Of a stretch of DNA of 62,283 bases, positions 53,628 through 61,894 are shown one piece after another. A program made the position numbers and the translations under genes. The first letter of the stretch is position 1. Every line of letters begins with the position of its first letter. A model generated the notes under the pieces. That model saw only the letters and a list, made by a program, of their open reading frames with translations. It was not told where the DNA came from and ran no database searches. The stretch comes from JBAXGW01 sp037139195 (lineage in GTDB: Bacteria; Bacteroidota; Bacteroidia; Bacteroidales; JAHJDW01), in contig JBAXGW010000020.1 of the NCBI GenBank assembly GCA_037139195.1, forward strand, positions 1 through 62,283. Direction: 5' to 3'.

Positions 53628-56618
53628 TTAAAACTCAACTATTTCAACTTCTATTTCAACACAAAAACCGCTAACTGCCTTTTCGTTAAACTTCACTATT
53701 CCATTAATTGATTTTACTCTACTTTGAATATTAAAAATACCCATAGAAGGCGAACTATCTGGATTTAATAGTTTTCGTGGATTAATACCCACACCATCAT
53801 CTAAATAAAATAGAATAAGCTTGTTTTTTTGTCGTGTTAGCTTAATATTTATATGTTTTGCTTTTGCATGTTTTAGGGTATTATTAATCAACTCCATTAC
53901 AACACGATAAATATTTATCTCTATTTTCTGATTAATTCGTTCCTCTAATCCCTTTGTTTCAAATATAATATTTAATGCTTCACTAGTATTTATTTTTGAA
54001 ATGTAAGATTTTAATGCCGTTACCATTCCATAATCATTTAATATACTAGGCATGATATTATTTGCAATTGAACGAGCATTATTAACAGCTTCTTTAATCA
54101 AATCATTCGTGTTTTCAATTAAAAGCTTAATTTTCTCATCATTTTTGTTCAAATAACTACTAAGCATATTCACATAAATATTTATACTCGACAATAATGG
54201 ACCTAATCCATCATGAATTTCTTCTGCAAAACGCTTACGCTCTTGTTCTTGTATTTGAATAATTTTAGTTAAGTACTTCTTTTCTAGATTCTTCAACTGT
54301 GTAATATCCGTAATCACGGTTAATATTGCTTCTTGCCCTTCATAAATAATTTTTTCGCCACGTGTAGCAACAATATGAACTTTTCCTGATTTGCTAACAA
54401 TTTCTATTTCTCTTACATTCAACAAATTAATCCTCTTATTTATAGTATGAGACACTATTTTTTTGTACGGATTATTAATAAAATGCAACATACTTTCACC
54501 TACAATTTCATCTTTGGTGTATCCCAACGTATCAACCACAACTTCGTTTATAAATAATACAGTGCCGTTTCTATGTATAAAAACCATATCGGGAAGCTGT
54601 GATATTAGCTTCCTATATAGCTCTTCGCTTTGCATTAATGCTAATTCTATATTTTTTCTAATACTGATATCACGAAGAGTTCCAACAACTTTTTTCGAAT
54701 CGCTCAATTGTTCCTGATAGAATTTTGCAGAAAAAGAGCAGTATTTAACTTGAGCGTTTTTATTCATTACAACCAACTCTGCATCGACAATTTCACCATC
54801 TTTAAACAGTTTGTTCAATATTCGCTGACGATCTGTCAAATTTTTAAGTAAAATTGAAACTGGCTTATTTACCAATTCTTCTTTCGTATAATTTAGCACA
54901 TTTTCAACAGAAGGACTAACCTCCGTAATAAAGCCATCTAAATCCATTTCAAGATAAACATCTTGAATATTTTCGAAAATGGTACGATATTTTTCTTCAC
55001 TTTCTTTTAATGTCTTTTCAAAATTCTTTTTTTCGCTAACATCTTCTATTGTTCCTTCATAATATAATGGAACTCCTTTTTTATCGCGAAAAAGTTTTGA
55101 ATTTTCTCTTACAGTTATAGGCGTACAGTCTTTTTTAAACCAAACCGATTCTAATCCAACAATTGCACCTTCGCTTTCAATTTTAAATTTAAAATTATCT
55201 CTTTCATTTCTTTGGTTGTGAATCTTATCATTTTCAAGGTCAATTTGCATTAATTCATTCGGATCGGCATATCCAAGCATTAAAGCTAAGGCCGAATTTG
55301 CCATAACTACTTTCCCTGCGGGCGTTGTTCGATATATTCCAATAGGCGAATTTTCGAAAATATTTCGAAAATGTTCTTCCGATTTTCTTAAATCATCTTC
55401 AATTTTTTTTCTATCCGAAACATCCTCAATAGTTCCTTCATAATACATCAAAACCCCATCTCTATTTCTCACTTCTCTTGCATATTCGCGAACCTGAATA
55501 TTTTTTCTGTTTTGCGTATGCCAAACAGATTCTAAACCATATACAACTCCTAACTCCGAAAGCATTTGTTTAAAAAGACTACGTGGCACGCTAGAACGAT
55601 ATTCAGCTTCATTTTCAAGATTTAAATTTTGTATCTCTTTAAAAAACTCATAGCCTAACAAATTTACCAAAGTTGAATTCGCCATTATAATTTTACCATC
55701 AGCAGTTGTTCTATACATGCCAATTGGCGAATTCTCGAATATACTTCGAAAATCTTCTTCTGACTTACGCAAGGCGCGTTCCATTTTTTTTTGCTCGGTA
55801 ACATCTCTAAAAATACCCTCAACACCCACTACCTTACCATCTGCATCATATAATAAATGAGCATTAGATGAAATTACAGCTACCTTATCTTTGTTTTTAT
55901 TTTTCTTTACATGAATTTCATAATTCTTTACAAAACCATTTTGATAAAGTCTGTTTAAAAAAGGAATTCTATCATTTTTATTTAAATATAAGTGGTCTGA
56001 AATATCAAGACCAATCATTTCCTCGGTTGAATTAAATCCAAAAAATTCTGCTCCGGAAGGGCTTACTGATGTTAAAACACCTTCATTATCGCTTCTAAAG
56101 AAAACATCTTGAATATTTCTAATAACACTTTGATAATCTTTAATTGTATCGCGTAATAATATCTGAGCTTCCTCTTTTTCATTTATCTGACCTTCAAGAC
56201 TTTGAATTGCCATCCCCAGTTCTAGCGACTTCTTTTTAAGTTGCAACTCAGTTTCAAATTTGCTTAGTGCAATATCTATGGTAATTACAAATCTATTTTC
56301 TTCAACTGGTTTAATTATATAACCATAAGGATTCGTCTTCTTTGCTCTTTCAAACATTAGTCGATCCGAAACTCCTGTTAAATATATAAATGGAACATGT
56401 TTAAATTTTTTAATTTTTGTTATAGCCTGAATTCCATCGTTTTGACCAGGCATCATAATGTCCATTAAAATAATATCTGGATGCACATTTCTTAGCTTTT
56501 CAATTGCTTCATCGCCCGTTGAATAAATTCCAATAATTTCATAACCATTTGAAACCAATAGTTTTTCAAATATTTTCGCTTGAAAAGGGTCGTCTTCAAC
56601 CAATACAATTTTCTTCAT
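53628..56618 (-). CDS. REC-PAS5-HisKA_3 sensor histidine kinase
   Basis: The protein has 996 residues and no transmembrane segment. In order: an N-terminal receiver (1-120, D53 in IILMDIMMPGQNDG), a coiled coil (about 125-160), five PAS domains (about 165-285, 290-415, 420-545, 550-670, 675-785), HisKA_3 with the phospho-acceptor His in RFAEEIHDGLGPLLSSI, and HATPase_c with ELINNTLKHAKAKHI and DDGVGI. PAS2 and PAS3 are near duplicates (IFENSPIGMYRTTADGK against IFENSPIGIYRTTPAGK). A receiver at the N-terminus suggests input from another kinase. It pairs with the NarL-type regulator immediately downstream. Confidence 0.94.
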   Translation of the reverse strand: MKKIVLVEDDPFQAKIFEKLLVSNGYEIIGIYSTGDEAIEKLRNVHPDIILMDIMMPGQNDGIQAITKIKKFKHVPFIYLTGVSDRLMFERAKKTNPYGYIIKPVEENRFVITIDIALSKFETELQLKKKSLELGMAIQSLEGQINEKEEAQILLRDTIKDYQSVIRNIQDVFFRSDNEGVLTSVSPSGAEFFGFNSTEEMIGLDISDHLYLNKNDRIPFLNRLYQNGFVKNYEIHVKKNKNKDKVAVISSNAHLLYDADGKVVGVEGIFRDVTEQKKMERALRKSEEDFRSIFENSPIGMYRTTADGKIIMANSTLVNLLGYEFFKEIQNLNLENEAEYRSSVPRSLFKQMLSELGVVYGLESVWHTQNRKNIQVREYAREVRNRDGVLMYYEGTIEDVSDRKKIEDDLRKSEEHFRNIFENSPIGIYRTTPAGKVVMANSALALMLGYADPNELMQIDLENDKIHNQRNERDNFKFKIESEGAIVGLESVWFKKDCTPITVRENSKLFRDKKGVPLYYEGTIEDVSEKKNFEKTLKESEEKYRTIFENIQDVYLEMDLDGFITEVSPSVENVLNYTKEELVNKPVSILLKNLTDRQRILNKLFKDGEIVDAELVVMNKNAQVKYCSFSAKFYQEQLSDSKKVVGTLRDISIRKNIELALMQSEELYRKLISQLPDMVFIHRNGTVLFINEVVVDTLGYTKDEIVGESMLHFINNPYKKIVSHTINKRINLLNVREIEIVSKSGKVHIVATRGEKIIYEGQEAILTVITDITQLKNLEKKYLTKIIQIQEQERKRFAEEIHDGLGPLLSSINIYVNMLSSYLNKNDEKIKLLIENTNDLIKEAVNNARSIANNIMPSILNDYGMVTALKSYISKINTSEALNIIFETKGLEERINQKIEINIYRVVMELINNTLKHAKAKHINIKLTRQKNKLILFYLDDGVGINPRKLLNPDSSPSMGIFNIQSRVKSINGIVKFNEKAVSGFCVEIEVEIVEF

Positions 56619-56970
56619 ATTGCAAATTTAAAGTCTAAAAATACGATTAAATATTACTCAATTAAAAAAAAACTCATGTTATTTTAAGTATAATGATAAT
56701 GCTACTTAATAATTAAAAAAATCGAAAAACAGGATCAAAATTTTCAACTCATTTAAAAAGAATTAAACCACTTACTTTCAATCAGTTTAGCGACCTTTAT
56801 TTAAATTCATATAACAAACACAGCCAAATCGTTAAAGACACTATTTATAATCATTAAAAAATATAATAAAAAGAGTTATTTTTTTCAAATAAATTGATTG
56901 AAATTTATTTTTTTTTTGCAACTTGCACCAAATTTCAAACCTTAAATTATTAATAACAAACTATACAAAC
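56619..56970. other. AT-rich intergenic region upstream of serC
   Basis: These 352 bases between the divergent kinase and serC genes hold no credible ORF. TAAATTTG (56630-56623, minus) is a possible -7 box for the kinase gene. A T-run ending in TTTTTTTTG (near 56918) lies about 50 bases before serC, but without a properly spaced TTG. No repeat element of the three families is present. Confidence 0.5.
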
Positions 56971-58044
56971 ATGAAAAAAATACATAATTTTAATGCGGGA
57001 CCATCAATTCTTCCAAGAATTGCGATTGAAAAAACTGCTGAAGCTGTTCTTGACCTTAATGGTATTGGATTATCGTTAATTGAAATTTCTCATAGAAGTA
57101 AAGATTTTGAAGCAATTCTTGACGAAGCTGTTTCTCTTTTTAAAGAATTATTAAATATTCCTGAAGGTTACCAAGTATTATTCCTTGGCGGTGGTGCAAG
57201 TATGCAATTTTGTATGGCTCCATACAACTTGTTAAATAAAAAAGCAGCTTATCTTGAAACAGGTGTTTGGGCTAAAAAAGCATTACAAGAAGCTAAATTA
57301 TTTGGCGAAGTTATTAAAGTAGCTTCTTCATCTGACAAAAACTTCAACTATATACCAAAAGGTTTTGAAATTCCTGCTGATGCGGATTATTTCCATATAA
57401 CTACAAATAACACAATTTACGGAACAGAAATCCACACTGATATGGATAGCCCAGTAAATTTAATTGCTGACATGTCTTCTGACTTTATGAGCCGTCCAGT
57501 TGATGTATCTAAATATGCTATGATTTATGGTGGAGCACAAAAGAATGTTGGTCCTGCTGGCGTTACTTTTGTTATAGTTCGCGAAGATATATTAGGTAAA
57601 GTTGAGCGTCAAATCCCAACAATGTTAGATTATAGAACACATATCAAAGAAGGTTCTATGTTCAATACTCCTCCTTGTTTTGCAATATTCACGTTGAAAG
57701 AAACTTTGAAATGGTTAAAATCAATTGGTGGATTAACTGCAATGCAAAAAATAAACCAAGAAAAAGCTGCTATTCTTTATAATGAAATAGATAGAAACCC
57801 ATTATTTGAAGGAACTGCAGAAAAAGATTCACGTTCATTAATGAATATCTGTTTCGTTATGACTGAAAAATACAAACACTTAGAAGACAACTTCATGAAC
57901 TTCGCAAAAGAACGCGGTATGGTTGGAATTAAAGGTCACCGTTCGGTTGGTGGTTTCAGAGCTTCTACTTACAATGCTCTTCCAAAAGAAAGTGTTCAGG
58001 CGCTGGTTAATTGTATGCAAGAATTTGAAAAATTAAACACATAG
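56971..58044 (+). CDS. serC: phosphoserine aminotransferase
   Basis: The start is set at the ATG at 56971 (MKKIHNFNAGPSILPRIAIE), giving 357 residues; the longer frame upstream has no family match. It transaminates 3-phosphohydroxypyruvate to phosphoserine with PLP. The landmarks are FNAGPS (7-12), IEISHRSKDFEAIL, FLGGGASMQF (71-80), TTNNTIYGTEI and the PLP lysine K191 in MIYGGAQKNVGPAG. It is slightly shorter at the N-terminus than E. coli SerC. Its TAG stop is also the first bases of repeat copy D. Confidence 0.95.
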   Translation: MKKIHNFNAGPSILPRIAIEKTAEAVLDLNGIGLSLIEISHRSKDFEAILDEAVSLFKELLNIPEGYQVLFLGGGASMQFCMAPYNLLNKKAAYLETGVWAKKALQEAKLFGEVIKVASSSDKNFNYIPKGFEIPADADYFHITTNNTIYGTEIHTDMDSPVNLIADMSSDFMSRPVDVSKYAMIYGGAQKNVGPAGVTFVIVREDILGKVERQIPTMLDYRTHIKEGSMFNTPPCFAIFTLKETLKWLKSIGGLTAMQKINQEKAAILYNEIDRNPLFEGTAEKDSRSLMNICFVMTEKYKHLEDNFMNFAKERGMVGIKGHRSVGGFRASTYNALPKESVQALVNCMQEFEKLNT

Positions 58045-58153
58045 TGCCTAATAAAAAGCACCAACTAATGCGTTATTCTCGTTTTGAAAACAGTCATTTA
58101 TTAAATATAAACTCCTTGATTTTCAAAACTTCGAAAGCCTTGTATTTGGCACT
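58043..58153. repeat. family 1 inverted-repeat element, copy D
   Basis: The arms are AGTGCCTAATAAAAAG (58043-58058) and, on the minus strand from 58153, AGTGCCAAATACAAGG. The central hairpin is GTTTTGAAAA (58081-58090), CAGTCATTTA (58091-58100), a short loop, TAAACTCCTT (58108-58117) and TTTTCAAAAC (58120-58129), with CG outside on each side. The left arm overlaps the serC stop codon TAG (58042-58044). Confidence 0.78.
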
Positions 58154-58187
58154 TTTTATTCAATCATTAAATAAATAAATATAATCA

Positions 58188-58217
58188 AAAGTAGCATTTC
58201 TCTCGAAGTGCTACTTT
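58188..58217. other. hairpin just upstream of serA
   Basis: AAAGTAGCATTTC and GAAGTGCTACTTT form a stem of about 13 pairs (one G-U) with a four-base loop. It ends 20 bases before the serA start codon. It is not followed by a clear T-run, so a terminator or attenuator role is uncertain. Confidence 0.55.
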
Positions 58218-58237
58218 AATATAAAAACATAAAGAAT

Positions 58238-59161
58238 ATGGCAAAAATATTAGTAGCAACCGAAAAACCATTTGCAAAAGTTGCAGTTGATGGTATTCGT
58301 AAAGTTGTTGAAGGTGCTGGTTTTGAATTAGTACTTTTAGAAAAATACACAGACGCAAACGACTTAGTAAATGCTGTTGCAGATGTTGACGCACTTATTG
58401 TTAGAAGTGACAAAGCAACTCGTCAAGTTATTGAAGCAGGAAAAAATCTTAAAATAGTTGTTAGAGCTGGTGCTGGTTACGATAATTTAGATTTAGCTGC
58501 TTGTACTGAAAAAGGTGTTGTAGCAATGAACACACCAGGACAAAACTCAAATGCTGTTGCTGAATTAGCTATTGGCATGATGGTATTTATGGCTCGCGCT
58601 AATTACAAAGGTGGTTCAGGAACTGAATTAAAAGGAAAAACTTTAGGAATTCACGCTTACGGTTATGTTGGCAAATCAGTTGCTAAAATAGCAAAAGGAT
58701 TTGGAATGAATGTAATTGCATTCGACCCATTCGTAAGCAAAGAAGCAATTGAAGCTGAAGGCGTTGCTGTTGTTTCTACAATTGAAGATTTATATAGCAA
58801 AAGCGAATATCTTTCATTACATATTCCTGCAAACGATAAAACTAAAAAATCTATCAACTTCAATTTGTTAAACTTAATGCCAAAAGGCGCAACTCTTGTT
58901 AACACAGCTAGAAAAGAAGTTATTGACGAAGAAGGATTGAAAATGATGTTAGCAGAACGTCCTGATTTCAAATATATCAGTGACATTGCTCCTGATTGTC
59001 ATGCTGAAATAGCTGATAAATTTGACTTAAGATATTATTCAACTCCTAAAAAACAAGGCGCTGAAACATCAGAAGCTAATATCAACGCTGGATTAGCTGC
59101 AGCAACTCAGATTGTTAACTTCTTGAAAAACGGAGATAAAACATTCCAAGTAAATAAGTAG
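58238..59161 (+). CDS. serA: D-3-phosphoglycerate dehydrogenase, short lysine type
   Basis: The protein has 307 residues with no ACT regulatory domain. It oxidises 3-phosphoglycerate as the first step of serine synthesis. The NAD-binding loop is LGIHAYGYVGKSVAK, in which the first Gly of GxGxxG is Ala. The catalytic Arg is in LVNTARKEV. At the place of the usual catalytic His (TPH) it reads STPKKQGAETSEA, with K271. This Lys form is known from Bacteroidota and from Entamoeba (type IIIK). Its stop is again AAG-TAG-AAAG, running into a repeat. It is 193 bases after serC. Confidence 0.94.
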   Translation: MAKILVATEKPFAKVAVDGIRKVVEGAGFELVLLEKYTDANDLVNAVADVDALIVRSDKATRQVIEAGKNLKIVVRAGAGYDNLDLAACTEKGVVAMNTPGQNSNAVAELAIGMMVFMARANYKGGSGTELKGKTLGIHAYGYVGKSVAKIAKGFGMNVIAFDPFVSKEAIEAEGVAVVSTIEDLYSKSEYLSLHIPANDKTKKSINFNLLNLMPKGATLVNTARKEVIDEEGLKMMLAERPDFKYISDIAPDCHAEIADKFDLRYYSTPKKQGAETSEANINAGLAAATQIVNFLKNGDKTFQVNK

Positions 59162-59306
59162 AAAGTTTATAAAGTCAAACTTTCAGTTTGCAATGTTTAT
59201 AAAGTTTAAAATCAAAAATATACTTTATAACTTTACAAACTTTATGGACTTTATAACTTTAAGAACTTTATAACTTTAAGAACTTTACAAACTTTATAAA
59301 CTCAAC
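59158..59306. repeat. family 3 ACTTTA-rich repeat, copy 2
   Basis: The region begins at the serA stop (AAGTAGAAAG). The left part has AAAGTTTATAAAGT and the right part ACTTTATAAACT, which are complementary. Within it a 17-base unit, ACTTTATAACTTTAAGA, is repeated exactly in tandem (59248-59264, 59265-59281) with a degenerate third copy. ACTTTATGGACTTTATAA resembles the copy at 36382. It fills the gap to the DUF1015 gene. Confidence 0.65.
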
Positions 59307-59310
59307 AAAA

Positions 59311-60561
59311 ATGGCAATAATAAAACCTTTCAAGGGCTTACGTCCTCCAAAAGAAATAGCAAAAGACTTAGCTTGTCTTCCTTATGATGTTATGAACACT
59401 GCAGAAGCTCTTCAAATGGCTGAAGGAAAAGAATGTTCTTTACTTCATGTTACTAGAGCAGAGATTGACTTCCCTGTTGGAACTGATTCTCATACAGAAG
59501 AAGTATATAACAAAGCAGTAGAAAACTTCAAAAAACTACAAGATAAATGTTGGTTAGTTAAAGAAGACGTTGCAAAATATTATATCTATGCACAAACTAT
59601 GGATGGCAGAACACAATATGGTATTGTTGGAGCTGCTGCTTGTGCTGATTATCATAATGGAATTATCAAAAAACACGAACTAACTCGTCCTGATAAAGAA
59701 GACGACCGTATGATTCTTACTCGCTACACAAACGCGAATATTGAACCTGTTTTCTTTTCATACAGAGCTGTTCCTGAAATTGACGAAATAGTAAGCAATA
59801 TTGTTAAAAACCAAGCTGCTGATTATGATTTCGTTGCTGAAGACGGATTTGGTCACCACTTCTGGACAATCAACGATGCAAACACAAACAAACGCATTGA
59901 AGAATTATTTGCAACAAAGGTTCCTTACACTTATGTAGCTGACGGACACCACAGAACTGCTGCTGCTGCTCGTATCGGTATTGAAAAGGAAGGTCAAAAC
60001 CCTAATCATACAGGAAACGAAGAATACAATTTCTTCATGGCTGTTCATTTCCCAGACAATCAACTTCATATTATTGATTATAACCGCGTTGTGAAAGACC
60101 TTAATGGCTTATCGAACGAAGAGTTCTTAAACAAATTAAACGAAGTTTTCGTAGTTGAGAAAATGGGTGCTGATATTTACAAGCCAACTAAACTTCACGA
60201 ATTCAGCATGTATTTTGAAGGAGCTTGGTATAAATTAAATGCTAAAGCTCATACTTATAACGACAATGATCCTATTGAAGTTCTTGACGTTACAGTTTTA
60301 TCTACTTATACTTTAGACAAAATTCTAGGTATTGAAGATTTAAGAACTTCAAAACGCATTGATTTTGTTGGCGGTATCAGAGGATTAGGCGAATTGAAAA
60401 AACGCGTTGACTCTGGTGAAATGAAAGTTGCATTTGCTCTTTATGCAGTATCAATGAAACAACTTTTAGATATTGCTGATAGCGGAAACATTATGCCTCC
60501 AAAAACTACTTGGTTCGAACCAAAACTAAGAAGCGGATTGGTTATACATGATTTAGTGTAA
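59311..60561 (+). CDS. DUF1015 family protein
   Basis: The protein has 416 residues. The opening KPFKGLRPPKEIAKDLACLPYDVMNT and the later TYVADGHHRTAAAARI are hallmarks of DUF1015. The C-terminal TWFEPKLRSGLVIHDL is also conserved. The family is a regular companion of serC and serA in Bacteroidota. A role in serine metabolism, possibly as a kinase-like or adenosyl-nucleotide enzyme, is suggested only by this context. Confidence 0.9.
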   Translation: MAIIKPFKGLRPPKEIAKDLACLPYDVMNTAEALQMAEGKECSLLHVTRAEIDFPVGTDSHTEEVYNKAVENFKKLQDKCWLVKEDVAKYYIYAQTMDGRTQYGIVGAAACADYHNGIIKKHELTRPDKEDDRMILTRYTNANIEPVFFSYRAVPEIDEIVSNIVKNQAADYDFVAEDGFGHHFWTINDANTNKRIEELFATKVPYTYVADGHHRTAAAARIGIEKEGQNPNHTGNEEYNFFMAVHFPDNQLHIIDYNRVVKDLNGLSNEEFLNKLNEVFVVEKMGADIYKPTKLHEFSMYFEGAWYKLNAKAHTYNDNDPIEVLDVTVLSTYTLDKILGIEDLRTSKRIDFVGGIRGLGELKKRVDSGEMKVAFALYAVSMKQLLDIADSGNIMPPKTTWFEPKLRSGLVIHDLV

Positions 60562-60581
60562 ACATATTTCCCGATTTTTTC

Positions 60582-60618
60582 ACAAAAGCCATCCTTTAAA
60601 CTGATGGCTTTTGTTTTA
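60582..60618 (+). terminator. rho-independent terminator of the serC-serA-DUF1015 unit
   Basis: ACAAAAGCCATC (60582-60593) and GATGGCTTTTGT (60603-60614) form a perfect 12-base stem with a nine-base loop, followed by TTTA. It is 20 bases after the DUF1015 stop. Confidence 0.88.
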
Positions 60619-60639
60619 TAAATACTACCAATTAGAAAA

Positions 60640-61314
60640 ATGGACAATAGACGAGTTGTAGAACTGATAAACAATATATTCAACAGAATTAATATTGCAA
60701 AATCAATTGAAGACATTATCAAAATTGAAGAAGAACATTTATTAAAAAGAATTGATACAGAAAGTTATCCAAAAATAGATTTTAGAATAGCAAAAGAGGA
60801 TATCGACAAGCTTATTGCCGACAATTTAATAAATTGTCTTGATTTCAAACTTAAATTAGATGTTCAATCAAAAATCGATGATCCTTTAACTAGACTTCTC
60901 TATGCTCTAGCATGGAAAAATGGAGATTTACATAAAATAAAGCATATTATTAAAGGGATTTATGAAATTCATAATAATAATGAATTACCTGATGAAGCAA
61001 TAGTTTTTTATCAATTTGGAAGATATTTAACTAGAACAAAATCACAACCAATAATTGACCAACATGTAATTAGGGCTTTTGCCGTATATAATTCTATTAA
61101 ATCAAATAATAATGAAATTGAAATCGAAAACTTCAGAAAACTTGACACTTTAGACAAACGCAATAAAGAAACTATAAAAGAATATATAAATTGGATTAAT
61201 AGCTTGTGTCCAGAATTAATGAATGACCCTGATTATACATATCATATTGACAAACTACTTTTCTTTCTAGGAAAAACAATAAAATTAAAAAAAACAATAA
61301 AACAATTAATATGA
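60640..61314 (+). CDS. hypothetical protein (coupled to the next gene)
   Basis: The protein has 224 residues and was not recognised. It is predicted largely helical and charged, with no signal peptide or membrane segment, so it is probably cytoplasmic. Segments such as LTRLLYALAWKNGDLHKIKH and IVFYQFGRYLTRTKSQPII recall helical-repeat proteins. Its stop overlaps the start of the next gene as ATGA. It lies in a low-GC segment next to a transposase and looks like accessory DNA. Confidence 0.72.
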   Translation: MDNRRVVELINNIFNRINIAKSIEDIIKIEEEHLLKRIDTESYPKIDFRIAKEDIDKLIADNLINCLDFKLKLDVQSKIDDPLTRLLYALAWKNGDLHKIKHIIKGIYEIHNNNELPDEAIVFYQFGRYLTRTKSQPIIDQHVIRAFAVYNSIKSNNNEIEIENFRKLDTLDKRNKETIKEYINWINSLCPELMNDPDYTYHIDKLLFFLGKTIKLKKTIKQLI

Positions 61315-61847
61315 AAAAATTTATCAAATCAATCTCACTACTTTTTTTTATAATTATATTCTCATGCACACATTCAGATATAGAAGTTAAATATAAAAAA
61401 CTTTTAGCAGAGAATGATAGTTTAAAAAAAATTCTCGAACCCATTAATCAGAAACAATTAGCCGAAAAAGCAAATTCTAAGGGTTTAGTTTTTAATGAAA
61501 AAATTTCTATTGAAGAGCTCCAAACTGGATTTCAATATGAAGGAATGTTTATCCCTTGTGTTTTAATTAAATTAAAAAATATTTCAAATATGGATATTCA
61601 AGAATATGTAAAAGTTCAAGTAATTTTCATAGACAATTCTAAAAAAGAACAAATTGGAGAAACACATAAATATCTTGCTAGCCCTGATGAAAAACTACTA
61701 CAAGGTTATTCAAAACGATTATCTTTCTTGAGTTCTATTGGATGGTTTGCAGTTCAAAACCAAGATGTAACTGCAAATATTTTCATAAACGATGTACTAA
61801 TAAAAACTATAAACATAAAAAGAAAACAACTTTCAGGATTAATGTAA
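61311..61847 (+). CDS. hypothetical lipoprotein
   Basis: The protein has 178 residues with a lipoprotein signal (SISLLFFIIIFSC, Cys at residue 19). A short coiled coil follows (about 27-50, KYKKLLAENDSLKKILEPIN). Residues about 65-170 look like a beta-sandwich domain with MFIPCVLIKLKNISNMDIQE, resembling domains that carry 'conserved, non-catalytic' Ig-like folds. It overlaps the preceding gene by four bases, so an anchored partner of that protein is plausible. The function is unknown. Confidence 0.74.
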   Translation: MKKFIKSISLLFFIIIFSCTHSDIEVKYKKLLAENDSLKKILEPINQKQLAEKANSKGLVFNEKISIEELQTGFQYEGMFIPCVLIKLKNISNMDIQEYVKVQVIFIDNSKKEQIGETHKYLASPDEKLLQGYSKRLSFLSSIGWFAVQNQDVTANIFINDVLIKTINIKRKQLSGLM

Positions 61848-61894
61848 TCAATAAAACATTTATCATTTCAATTAGACGACTTAAAACAAATAAA

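Noticed and set aside
56894..56918. Full serC promoter (TTG with a T-run ending in TTTG)
   Set aside because: The spacing between TTG and the T-run is about 10-14 bases, too short, and TA is missing from the -7 position.
59248..59306. Tandem repeats considered as a CRISPR array
   Set aside because: The 17-base units abut with no spacers, and no cas genes are present.
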